This document shows, piece after piece, positions 16,585 to 24,621 of a stretch of 64,000 nt of DNA. The stretch is from assembly GCF_900129395.1 (NCBI RefSeq), contig NZ_FQVP01000007.1, positions 62,001-126,000 on the forward strand. Direction: 5' to 3'. Every line of letters starts with the position of its first letter. Within the stretch, counting starts at the first letter, position 1. The translations under genes and the position numbers were made by a program. The notes beneath the pieces are model-generated. The model was not told where the DNA came from and did no database searches. It saw only the letters and a list, made by a program, of their open reading frames with translations. The stretch comes from Pseudosulfitobacter pseudonitzschiae. GTDB taxonomy: Bacteria > Pseudomonadota > Alphaproteobacteria > Rhodobacterales > Rhodobacteraceae.

Positions 16585-18162
16585 TCAGTCCGCGAACAGG
16601 TAGTCGGCGTTTGCAATCTCGCGGCCCTTGTCTTCGCCAATGCTCAGAAAGGTCGCAAGGGCGCGGGCGTTCTGATCGACGGGGGCACCCTCGCGCATCC
16701 GGCTCATGTTCTCGAATTCGGCATCGCGGATGCGGTCGCTTTCAAACACCATGTCGTTGCGGATCGTGGGCAGCAGCCGTTCCAGTGTTTCCGCGCTGGT
16801 CTGTTCGCCCGCCAGCCCGACGCGCATTGCGTGGCCGATCAGATAGTCGTCGCTAAACTTGCACTGGATTTCCAGCATGCGCGTGATCGACCGATCCCCT
16901 GCGAAATCCTGCAACAGGTCCAACTCGCCCGGGTCCATGCACACGATCAGCCGGTCGGTTTCGTAATAATCAAACAGCATCCGCATCAGCGCACGCCTGT
17001 GGCGGGTACGTTTTCCCAGCGTTTTCTGGATGCCGCCCAGATCCGGCAGCGGTGTGTCCTCTTCGTTGAACAGGTACTCGATCGCAGGCACGTTGGTGAC
17101 CTGTCGTATGCGCTCAAGCACACGTTTGGCGACATGCCATTTCTTGCAGATGACGATCATCAGTTCCCGCTCGCGGCCAAGCGTTGATTCCGTTTCCCAG
17201 AATCGCGTGGCAAAGCGCCGCCCGATCCGGCCGCGCCCGCTGAGGAATTTGAACAGGCTGCGTCCTTCGTTCGAAATCTGGAAGTGTACCCCCTCTGCCG
17301 CATACAAAAGCCCCAAGCGACGCTTGAGATCGCGCGCTTCGGGGCTGATCTTGCGGGCGAAGAGAAAGTCCTGGCTGAGCAACAGGTCGTAATGGTCGTC
17401 ATAGAAAACGACGGGCATGCCGTAATCGGTGAACATCAGGAACGTCAGCGTGCGGGTGCGGATTTCTTTCTCTGGGACCACATGGCGTACGATGGTCTGA
17501 AAGAAGGTTTCGTCGGGAATCCAGGTGGTGCGGAAAAACCGCATGACATCACGGCGCTTCTTGGTGAACTCCAGCACCCATTCCACCGTGCGGCGGCGCA
17601 GGCACCACCACTGGCTGCCGATCTGCACCTGGATGTCGCCGGGGATCTCGCGGGTCAGGCCAAAGCGTTTTTGCAAATGATAGCTGGTGTAGAACAGCCA
17701 TTTCTGCCTGCGTTCGTTGAAGAAGTGGCGGTAAATCAGCCGCTCTTCTTTCATCCCGGTCTTGATCCAGTCGCTTTCGAAATAATCGAAGCTCTCGATA
17801 AAGTCGGCGTCGTTGTCGTCCAGGAACTGGTGCGTGTATTCGGCGGATTTGATCGCCATGCAATCGCCCGACAGCATGTAGAAATGCGTGGCGCGGGGGA
17901 ATGCCTTGACGGCGGATTCGACCGCATAGAGCGTCGCCTGCACCAGCGACCATTCCCCCCAGCCGCATTTGATCCGCTTGTGGGCAAAAACCACGTTGGG
18001 ATTGTCGTCCAGCGCCGCGCGGATTGTCCTGAAATGTTCGACACTGGCCGAGGCGTCAAAGTGGATCGCCATATAGTCGCCAGCCGCAGTCAGACGCTCC
18101 GCCTGCTTGATGATGGCATCGGGGTCCTTGTGACACAGCAATATATAGGCGATTTTGGCCAT
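16585..18162 (-). CDS. Core-2/I-branching-type glycosyltransferase with DUF5928-like C-terminus
   Basis: A 525-residue cytoplasmic-side glycosyltransferase. The first 250 residues resemble GT family 14 (beta-1,6-N-acetylglucosaminyltransferase-like): MAKIAYILLCHKDP, IHFDASAS, KRIKCGWGEWSLVQATL, FYMLSGDCMAIKS, QWWCLRRRTVEWVL and IPDETFFQT occur in the usual order. The remaining 270 residues match what I remember as DUF5928. Its sugar acceptor is unknown. A sulfotransferase gene starts divergently about 145 bases away, and an SGNH hydrolase follows that, which suggests synthesis and decoration of a surface glycan. Confidence 0.82.
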   Translation of the reverse strand: MAKIAYILLCHKDPDAIIKQAERLTAAGDYMAIHFDASASVEHFRTIRAALDDNPNVVFAHKRIKCGWGEWSLVQATLYAVESAVKAFPRATHFYMLSGDCMAIKSAEYTHQFLDDNDADFIESFDYFESDWIKTGMKEERLIYRHFFNERRQKWLFYTSYHLQKRFGLTREIPGDIQVQIGSQWWCLRRRTVEWVLEFTKKRRDVMRFFRTTWIPDETFFQTIVRHVVPEKEIRTRTLTFLMFTDYGMPVVFYDDHYDLLLSQDFLFARKISPEARDLKRRLGLLYAAEGVHFQISNEGRSLFKFLSGRGRIGRRFATRFWETESTLGRERELMIVICKKWHVAKRVLERIRQVTNVPAIEYLFNEEDTPLPDLGGIQKTLGKRTRHRRALMRMLFDYYETDRLIVCMDPGELDLLQDFAGDRSITRMLEIQCKFSDDYLIGHAMRVGLAGEQTSAETLERLLPTIRNDMVFESDRIRDAEFENMSRMREGAPVDQNARALATFLSIGEDKGREIANADYLFAD

Positions 18163-18306
18163 ACCGGAAATTTACAAGCCCTTTACCTGATGTTGTTTAC
18201 CTAGATAGAGGTGAAGGGTCATTGAATAAACAGCATTTATTTGCTTTTTTGCTGCGACAGACAACTGCTGCCATTTGAAACAGCAGGGAATCAGAGGACG
18301 ACAGGT

Positions 18307-19125
18307 ATGGGTTTCCCCGGAACGTGGATGACGGAAAGCGAAAGCGTGGTGTACCGCGTGGTGCCCAAATGTGCCTGTTCGACCATTGGTCAGATCATGT
18401 ACTATTCGGATCATGGTGAATTTTACGACGGTGACATTCACGACTCTCAGGGCGGTCTGCACAAATGGGCGCTGGAGGACAGCCAGGCACCGATCACTGC
18501 GAACGTGCAAAACCACACGTCCTATGCGTTCACCTGCGTGCGCAATCCCTACACCCGCATCCTGTCTTCGTTCTTCGACAAGATCTGTGGCATCCAGCGC
18601 AATGGCAAACGGTATCGCGGCAACCTGGTGCCCCTGTTGATCCAGAAATACGGGATCGAAGTGGGCGGCGACGACGGCAAGCAAGAGTTTGACCAGATCG
18701 CCAGCTTTCGCCGGTTCCTGCTGTTCACCCGTGACACCATCCGCTTTCGCAAGCCGATGGAGCCGGACATCCACTGGTCTGCGATGTCAGGCCACGTGTC
18801 GACCTACATCGTGAATGGCGGGCGATACGACAAGATTTTCTGGACCGAGAAATTCAACGAAGGCATGCAAGAAGTGCTGGATGCCATCGAGACACCACAA
18901 AAGGTGAACTTGGCAGAGATTCCGCGCTTCAACGAAAGCGAGGGGCACGGCCCCAAGCGGTTGCACCCGGTCGAGGATTACTTTGACGATCTGTCGATGC
19001 ATCTGGTCTATGAAATCTACAAGCGCGATTTCGAAGTGTTCAAATACGACTTTGAAAACCCCGCCAACAAGATGCCGATTGCCGAGATCGACCTTGATGA
19101 AGTCCACAAGAAACTGGGCGACTAG
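18307..19125 (+). CDS. Sulfotransferase family 2 protein
   Basis: A 272-residue enzyme expected to transfer sulfate from PAPS to a carbohydrate or other acceptor. The 5'-phosphosulfate loop is VPKCACSTI near the N-terminus and the 3'-phosphate-binding strand is CVRNPYTRILSSFFDK, the pair typical of Golgi-type/bacterial carbohydrate sulfotransferases. I use the ATG at 18307 (MGFPGTW) preceded by AGGACGACAGG; the frame is open further upstream only from a TTG. It lies between a glycosyltransferase (divergent) and an SGNH hydrolase (convergent, 4-base tail overlap). Confidence 0.85.
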   Translation: MGFPGTWMTESESVVYRVVPKCACSTIGQIMYYSDHGEFYDGDIHDSQGGLHKWALEDSQAPITANVQNHTSYAFTCVRNPYTRILSSFFDKICGIQRNGKRYRGNLVPLLIQKYGIEVGGDDGKQEFDQIASFRRFLLFTRDTIRFRKPMEPDIHWSAMSGHVSTYIVNGGRYDKIFWTEKFNEGMQEVLDAIETPQKVNLAEIPRFNESEGHGPKRLHPVEDYFDDLSMHLVYEIYKRDFEVFKYDFENPANKMPIAEIDLDEVHKKLGD

Positions 19126-19790
19126 CCGCCTGTTTGTGCAATGATTTTCGCCACGCGTTTGCCGGCCGCCGCAGCACCTTTGTAGCTGGGATGGATCATG
19201 TCGGCGGCGTGGAAAGAGCGGTCGCCGTAGGGCACCATGTCGGCCATCGGCACGAACCATACACCCTGATCGCGCTGGGCCATGCGCGCGATGCGTGCGT
19301 CCAACTCGTCCCCTTCGTCGCGGCAATGTTCGATCGGGGACCCGCGCCCGGGGCTGCGCAGGTATCCCACATAGATCACCTGTGCACCGCCGCTGCGTAT
19401 TTTGGACACCAATGACGGAATTTCACCGCGCGTTCCGTCCTTGGAAATCATCTTGGTCATTTTGCGGTCGCAGCGCGAACAATTGCAGCCCAGCCACAGG
19501 TCATTGCCACCGCCGTTCATGATGACCCATTTCCATGGGCCGGGCCGATACTGGCGCGCGATATTGAACCCCATCGCACCGGTCAGCGGCAGCTTGTAGA
19601 TCATCCGCGCGCCCATCACCGACCGGTTCGTCACCCGCTGCCCCAGTTCATGCGCAACCACGTCGGGAATCGACCGGTCCGACTGCGAATAGGTGGCAAA
19701 AAACGAATCTCCGATGGCCAGAATCCGCGCCTGATCCGCGCCCACAGGCGTGGACAGCAGCATCAGGACCATCAACAAGAGCGGTTTCAT
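19122..19790 (-). CDS. SGNH/GDSL hydrolase, secreted
   Basis: A 222-residue exported esterase-like enzyme. It has a clear signal peptide (MKPLLLMVLMLLSTPVGA), block I as AIGDSFF (nucleophile Ser), block III as NGGGNDLW and block V as DMIHPSYKG (catalytic Asp/His). The four-cysteine element CNCSRC...C is unusual and might bind metal or form disulfides. The ATG at 19790 has AAGGA upstream. It may remove acyl or acetyl groups from the glycan made by the neighbouring glycosyltransferase and sulfotransferase, which is inference from proximity. Confidence 0.82.
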   Translation of the reverse strand: MKPLLLMVLMLLSTPVGADQARILAIGDSFFATYSQSDRSIPDVVAHELGQRVTNRSVMGARMIYKLPLTGAMGFNIARQYRPGPWKWVIMNGGGNDLWLGCNCSRCDRKMTKMISKDGTRGEIPSLVSKIRSGGAQVIYVGYLRSPGRGSPIEHCRDEGDELDARIARMAQRDQGVWFVPMADMVPYGDRSFHAADMIHPSYKGAAAAGKRVAKIIAQTGG

Positions 19791-19902
19791 CGGGATTCCT
19801 TCGTGCAAGATATACCGCTTCTTTGCATCACAGTTCTGAGAAATTGTGAATGTGGTGCGACGATATTGTGAAATGCGCCGCTTCGCCCTACATCCCCATT
19901 CT

Positions 19903-20382
19903 ATGGCACAGGTAAAGAACGCAGACCCGAATTACAAAGTGATCGCCGAGAACCGGCGGGCACGGTTTGACTATGCCATCGAGGAGGACCTGGAATGCGG
20001 GATCATCCTCGAAGGGTCCGAGGTCAAATCCATGCGTCAGGGCGGGTCGAACATCGCGGAAAGCTATGCTGCCGTCGAGGATGGCGAGCTGTGGCTGGTG
20101 AACAGCTATGTCGCCCCCTACGATCAGGCCAAGACATTCCGCCACGAGGAGCGCCGCCGCCGCAAGCTGCTGGTCAGCCGCAAGCAGATGTCGCACCTGT
20201 GGAATGAAACCCAGCGCAAGGGCATGACGCTGGTGCCTTTGGTGCTGTACTTCAATCATCGTGGCATGGCCAAGATCAAGATCGGCATCGCCAAGGGCAA
20301 GAAGAACCACGACAAGCGCGAAACCAGCGCCAAGCGGGACTGGAGCCGTCAAAAGGCGCGCTTGCTCAAGGATCACGGCTAA
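19903..20382 (+). CDS. smpB: SsrA-binding protein SmpB
   Basis: Binds tmRNA and carries it to stalled ribosomes for trans-translation. The 159-residue product has the family hallmarks [20 protein letters not shown](M)R, NSYVAPY, RRRKLL and the basic C-terminal tail [17 protein letters not shown] start at the ATG in [12 protein letters not shown] because homologues begin there; the frame is open 19 codons further upstream without similarity. The ssrA gene is not in the window. Confidence 0.95.
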   Translation: MAQVKNADPNYKVIAENRRARFDYAIEEDLECGIILEGSEVKSMRQGGSNIAESYAAVEDGELWLVNSYVAPYDQAKTFRHEERRRRKLLVSRKQMSHLWNETQRKGMTLVPLVLYFNHRGMAKIKIGIAKGKKNHDKRETSAKRDWSRQKARLLKDHG

Positions 20383-20466
20383 CAACGCGGTCTCCGGCGA
20401 TCTGTCTTGCGAAGACGGCCCTGCGAGGGTAGGGAAAACACGTTTATTCACGCACGGAGGCCACCC

Positions 20467-21321
20467 ATGTCTGACGACCCCAAAACGCTTGTCTCGACCG
20501 AGTGGCTGGCCAAGCACATCAAGGACCCGGATTTGCGGATTCTGGATGCGTCCTGGTATCTGCCCGACGCCAAACGCGACCCCAAGGCCGAATATGAAGC
20601 GGCCCACATTCCCGGTGCGCGTTTCTTTGACATCGACGATATTTCCGACGCGCGGTCCGACCTGCCACATATGGCGCCCCCGGTGGAAAAATTCATGTCC
20701 CGGATGCGGGCCATGGGTGTGGGCGACGGCCATCAGGTTGTGGTCTATGACGGCGCCGGCATCATGTCCGCGCCGCGCGTCTGGTGGCTGTTCCGCCTGA
20801 TGGGCCACGAGAATGTGGCCGTTCTGGACGGCGGCTTCCCCAAATGGCAGGCCGAAGGGCGCGCCGTCGAGGATCTGCCGCCCGTGGTCAAGGACCGCCA
20901 CCTGACCGTGCGTTTCCAGAACCACCTGGTGCGCGATGTCACGCAGGTGTCGCAGGCGTCCAAGCTGGGCGACGCGCAGATCGTCGACGCCCGCAGCGCC
21001 GCGCGTTTCCGTGGTGACGCGCCCGAGCCGCGCGAAGGCCTGCGGGCGGGGCATATCCCCGGATCGCGCAATGTGCCGTTCAACACGCTTTTGAACGACG
21101 ACAACACCCTGAAATCCCCCGCCGATTCGCGTGCGGTCTTCGAGGCAGCGGGCATCGACCTGTCCCGCCCGATGATCACCACCTGCGGATCGGGCATCAC
21201 CGCATCGGTTCTGGCGCTGGCGCTGGAACGCATCGGCGTTGATGCATGGTCGCTTTACGATGGATCCTGGGCCGAGTGGGGGATGTTCCCCACCGTGCCC
21301 GTCGCAACCGGAGACGCATGA
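20467..21321 (+). CDS. sseA: 3-mercaptopyruvate/thiosulfate sulfurtransferase
   Basis: Two-domain rhodanese of 284 residues. The N-terminal inactive rhodanese domain contains PGARFFDID, and the C-terminal domain carries the active-site loop CGSGITAS, which is the mercaptopyruvate sulfurtransferase form rather than the thiosulfate form. GGAGG precedes the ATG. The TGA stop overlaps the start of the aminotransferase gene; coupling a mercaptopyruvate enzyme with an aspartate/aromatic aminotransferase suggests cysteine breakdown via 3-mercaptopyruvate. Confidence 0.9.
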   Translation: MSDDPKTLVSTEWLAKHIKDPDLRILDASWYLPDAKRDPKAEYEAAHIPGARFFDIDDISDARSDLPHMAPPVEKFMSRMRAMGVGDGHQVVVYDGAGIMSAPRVWWLFRLMGHENVAVLDGGFPKWQAEGRAVEDLPPVVKDRHLTVRFQNHLVRDVTQVSQASKLGDAQIVDARSAARFRGDAPEPREGLRAGHIPGSRNVPFNTLLNDDNTLKSPADSRAVFEAAGIDLSRPMITTCGSGITASVLALALERIGVDAWSLYDGSWAEWGMFPTVPVATGDA

Positions 21322-22505
21322 TGTTCGAAACTCTCAAGCCGCAGGCCCCTGACAAGATCCTGTCGCTGATGGCGCAATACAAAGAAGACCCGCGCACCAC
21401 CAAGATCGACCTTGGTGTGGGTGTCTACAAGGACGCCTCGGGCCTGACGCCGGTGATGCGCGCAGTCAAGGCGGCCGAGCACAAGCTTTGGCAAGAGCAG
21501 GACACAAAGACCTACACAGGCCTCGTTGGCGATCCTGCGTTTTCGGACGCGATGATCAAGCTGGTTCTGGGCGATGCCGTGCCGCGCAACACGGTTGCGG
21601 CGGCGGCGACCCCCGGCGGTACGGGCGCGGTGCGTCAGGCATTTGAACTGGTCCAGATGGCCAACCCCAAGGCGCGGGTGTTCGTATCTGATCCGACATG
21701 GCCGAACCACCTGTCGATTCTGAAATACCTGGGCATCGAAGCCGTGCCCTACCGCTATTTCGACAGCGAAACGCGCAGCGTGTCCTTTGACGCAATGATC
21801 GAGGACCTGAAAACCGCGACCAAGGACGACGTGATCCTGTTGCACGGCTGCTGCCACAACCCGACCGGCGCCAACCTGACGATGGACCAGTGGGGCGAAG
21901 TCATCAAGGTGCTGCAAGCCACCGGTGCCACGCCGATGATCGACATCGCCTATCAGGGCTTTGGCGACGGTCTGGACGCCGATGCGGCGGGCACACGTGC
22001 AGTGGCGGCGGCTGTGCCGGAATGCCTGATTGCGGCAAGCTGCTCGAAAAACTTTGGCATCTACCGCGAACGGACCGGCATTCTGATGCTGGTGTCGGCG
22101 AATGCGGAAGCGCAGGCGTTGAACCAGGGCACGCTGGCCTTCCTGAACCGCCAGAACTTCAGCTTCCCGCCCGACCACGGCGCACGGCTGGTGACGATGA
22201 TCCTGACCGACGATGAACTGCGCGCCGATTGGCAGGCGGAGCTGGAAGAGGTCCGCCTGGGTATGTTGAACCTGCGCAAGCAGCTTGCGGGTGAGTTGAA
22301 ACGTCTGTCGAATTCGGACCGCTTCGATTTTCTGGCCGAACATCGCGGCATGTTCTCGCGGCTGGGCACCACGCCCGAGCTGGTTGAGAAACTGCGGGTG
22401 GATCATGGAATCTACATGGTGGGCGACAGCCGTATGAACATCGCCGGTCTGAACGAAAACACAATTCCGGTGCTGGCACGGGCGATCGTCGACGCGGGCA
22501 TCTGA
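21321..22505 (+). CDS. Aromatic amino acid / aspartate aminotransferase
   Basis: PLP-dependent class I aminotransferase of 394 residues, in the TyrB/AspC group. It shows CHNPTGANLT (cofactor contact), D-IAYQGFG, and SCSKNFGIYRERTG with the PLP-binding Lys, and a C-terminal substrate Arg in DSRMNIAGL. Two adjacent ATG codons (21318 and 21321) are possible; I choose the second because GGAG is 7 bases from it. It overlaps the sseA stop, forming a two-gene operon, and a strong terminator follows at 22530. Confidence 0.92.
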   Translation: MFETLKPQAPDKILSLMAQYKEDPRTTKIDLGVGVYKDASGLTPVMRAVKAAEHKLWQEQDTKTYTGLVGDPAFSDAMIKLVLGDAVPRNTVAAAATPGGTGAVRQAFELVQMANPKARVFVSDPTWPNHLSILKYLGIEAVPYRYFDSETRSVSFDAMIEDLKTATKDDVILLHGCCHNPTGANLTMDQWGEVIKVLQATGATPMIDIAYQGFGDGLDADAAGTRAVAAAVPECLIAASCSKNFGIYRERTGILMLVSANAEAQALNQGTLAFLNRQNFSFPPDHGARLVTMILTDDELRADWQAELEEVRLGMLNLRKQLAGELKRLSNSDRFDFLAEHRGMFSRLGTTPELVEKLRVDHGIYMVGDSRMNIAGLNENTIPVLARAIVDAGI

Positions 22506-22529
22506 TCCACCTCTGATGTGGCAAATTTG

Positions 22530-22562
22530 AAAGGGCGGTCCTGCGGGGCCGCCCTTTTTTGT
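22530..22562 (+). terminator. Rho-independent terminator of the aminotransferase operon
   Basis: AAAGGGCGG (22530-22538) pairs with CCGCCCTTT (22549-22557), and the inner bases extend the stem to about 12 bp with a TGCG loop. Six T residues follow the stem. It starts 25 bases after the aminotransferase stop. Confidence 0.92.
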
Positions 22563-22591
22563 TCGGGCTGTGCCGCCGTTCTGCAAAAGAA

Positions 22592-22624
22592 AAGCCGGGC
22601 GCATCGCTGCGCCCGGCTTGTTTT
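22592..22624 (-). terminator. Terminator of the glnK-amt operon
   Basis: Perfect 12-bp stem, AAGCCGGGCGCA (22592-22603) with TGCGCCCGGCTT (22608-22619), and a 4-base loop. On the minus strand it is followed by TTTTCTTTT-like sequence, fitting termination of amt; on the plus strand TTTT also follows after one G, so it may work both ways. Confidence 0.88.
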
Positions 22625-22655
22625 CTCAAGGCTGATCGGTGGGAAGAAGGAGACC

Positions 22656-23996
22656 TCAGCCTTTGGAGAATTCGGGATAGGCTTCCATGCCCATTTCCGC
22701 CATGTCCAGACCGGTGATCTCGTCCTCTTCCGAGACACGGATGCCCATGGCCACTTTCAGGATGAACCAGACGATGCCCGATGCGATCACGGTGAACAGA
22801 CCCACCACGACGATCGAATACAGCTGTGTCGCCAGCGAAGCGTCCGAGTTGGTCAGAACCACCGCGATTGTACCCCAGATGCCGCAGAACAGGTGCACAG
22901 GGATCGCGCCGACAACGTCGTCGATCTTCAGCTTGTCCAGGAAGGGTACCGCAAAGACCACGATGATACCGCCGATGGCACCGATCAGTGTCGCCGCGCC
23001 CAGCGAGGGGGTCAGCGGCTCGGCCGTGATCGACACCAGACCGGCCAGCGCGCCGTTCAGGATCATGGTCAGGTCAGGCTTCTTGTACAGGATCTGCGTC
23101 AGGATCAGCGCCGCGATGGCACCACCGGCAGCCGCCGTGTTTGTGTTTGCAAAGATACGGCTGATGTCAGCCACGTCGCCCACGGTGCCCATCGCCAGCT
23201 GCGAGCCGCCGTTGAAGCCGAACCAACCCAGCCACAGGATGAACGTACCCAGTGTTGCCAGTGTCAGGTTCGAACCGGGCATCGGAATGGTACGGCCGTC
23301 TTTGTATTTGCCGATACGCGGACCCAGGATCAGCGCGCCAACCAGAGCAGCCCAGCCACCGACCGAGTGCACGACAGTCGAACCCGCGAAGTCGAGGAAG
23401 CCCATGGCATCCAGGAAGCCGCCGCCCCATTTCCACGACGCCTGAACCGGATAGATCACGGCTGTGAGGGCGATGGTGAAGATCAGGAAGGGCCACAGCT
23501 TGATGCGCTCGGCCAAGGTGCCCGAAACGATCGACGCGGTTGTTGCGCAGAACATCAGCTGGAAGAAAAAGTCGGAACCGGTCGAGGCATAGTCATATGC
23601 ATCTGCATCGGCCGCCGTAACGCCCACAGGCTCAAGCCCGGCAGTGCCGAATGCGCCCAGAACGCCGTCAATGCTCCAGCCGTCGCCGGGATACATCAGG
23701 TTATAGCCCAGCAGGTAGTAAAAGATCGCCGCCAGCGAGAACAGCGCGATGTTCTTGGTCATCTGCATGGTGACGTTCTTCGAGCGGACAAGCCCGCCTT
23801 CGAGCATGGCAAAGCCTGCGGCCATCCAGAACACCAGGAAGCCGCCCACAAGGAACAACAGCGAGTTCAGGATATAGACAGTGTCAGTCGACGCGTTCAC
23901 GCCGACTGCGGGTTCTGCGTCCTGGGCAAAGCCCAGCGTCGGCAGCAGCGCGACAGACGCGGCGGCTGCAAGGGTAAAGGTTACGGTACGTTTCAT
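22656..23996 (-). CDS. amt: Ammonium transporter Amt
   Basis: Inner-membrane ammonium channel of 446 residues. A cleavable signal peptide (MKRTVTFTLAAAASVALLPTLGFAQ) precedes 11 membrane helices. Recognisable blocks are NSLLFLVGGFLVFWMAAGFAM, DFAGSTVVHSVGGWAAL with the pore His, and WGTIAVV near the end. The start at 23996 is 28 bases after glnK, the classic operon order, and GlnK is expected to block this channel under nitrogen sufficiency. Confidence 0.95.
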   Translation of the reverse strand: MKRTVTFTLAAAASVALLPTLGFAQDAEPAVGVNASTDTVYILNSLLFLVGGFLVFWMAAGFAMLEGGLVRSKNVTMQMTKNIALFSLAAIFYYLLGYNLMYPGDGWSIDGVLGAFGTAGLEPVGVTAADADAYDYASTGSDFFFQLMFCATTASIVSGTLAERIKLWPFLIFTIALTAVIYPVQASWKWGGGFLDAMGFLDFAGSTVVHSVGGWAALVGALILGPRIGKYKDGRTIPMPGSNLTLATLGTFILWLGWFGFNGGSQLAMGTVGDVADISRIFANTNTAAAGGAIAALILTQILYKKPDLTMILNGALAGLVSITAEPLTPSLGAATLIGAIGGIIVVFAVPFLDKLKIDDVVGAIPVHLFCGIWGTIAVVLTNSDASLATQLYSIVVVGLFTVIASGIVWFILKVAMGIRVSEEDEITGLDMAEMGMEAYPEFSKG

Positions 23997-24024
23997 TGTT
24001 GGAATGTCCCCGGTTGCAATCGCG

Positions 24025-24363
24025 TTAAAGCGCGTCTTGGTTTGTTTCGCCGGTGCGCACGCGCACGGCCTGTTCGACATCGAGCACGAAAATCTTGCCA
24101 TCACCGATTTTGCCGGTGTGGGCCGTTTTCTTGATGGTCTCGACCACCTGATCGGCGGACGCTGCATCAACGACGATTTCCAGTTTGATCTTCGGCACGA
24201 AGTTCACGGCGTATTCAGCACCGCGATAAATTTCGGTATGGCCGGACTGAGAGCCAAAGCCCTTGATCTCGGTTACCATCATGCCGCGAACGCCTGCTTC
24301 GGTCAGAGCCTGACGGACATCCTCCAGCTTGAATGGTTTGATCGTTGCTATGATCAGTTTCAC
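24025..24363 (-). CDS. glnK: Nitrogen regulatory PII protein GlnK
   Basis: PII signalling protein of 112 residues that senses ATP/ADP and 2-oxoglutarate and controls Amt. It begins MKLIIATIKPFKLEDVRQAL with a GTG start at 24363 (AAGGGGA upstream); the T-loop contains GFGSQSGHTEIYRGAEY with Tyr51, the uridylylation site, and the C-terminal signature is TGKIGDGKIFV. A longer frame upstream has no family similarity. In this group the pair is usually under NtrC/sigma-54 control; I did not find a convincing site in the 258 bases upstream. Confidence 0.96.
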   Translation of the reverse strand: MKLIIATIKPFKLEDVRQALTEAGVRGMMVTEIKGFGSQSGHTEIYRGAEYAVNFVPKIKLEIVVDAASADQVVETIKKTAHTGKIGDGKIFVLDVEQAVRVRTGETNQDAL

Positions 24364-24621
24364 GCATTTTCCCCTTGTCGCTTGGCCGCATTTCCAGCCG
24401 TTTTCCTGATGGCAACAGAGGGAACCCAGGGCTTTTGGGGAAGGTCGGGCGCACATTTGCACCGGATGAATCCGCAATATGTGCGTAAAAAATGCGCAAA
24501 TTTAATATTTCGATGAAAAATTAATCGAAAAAATGATGGCCTTAACTGAACAGTTCCCCGTGTATCTCGGAGCGCAGACAGGTATTGTGTGCGAAACAAA
24601 CAAGGCCGAGCAGGGGTCTAG

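Noticed and set aside
24364-24621. Sigma-54/NtrC site upstream of glnK
   Set aside because: The best GG-N-GC pair on the minus strand has the wrong spacing (11 or 12 bases instead of 10), and TGCACC near 24460 lacks a proper symmetric partner.
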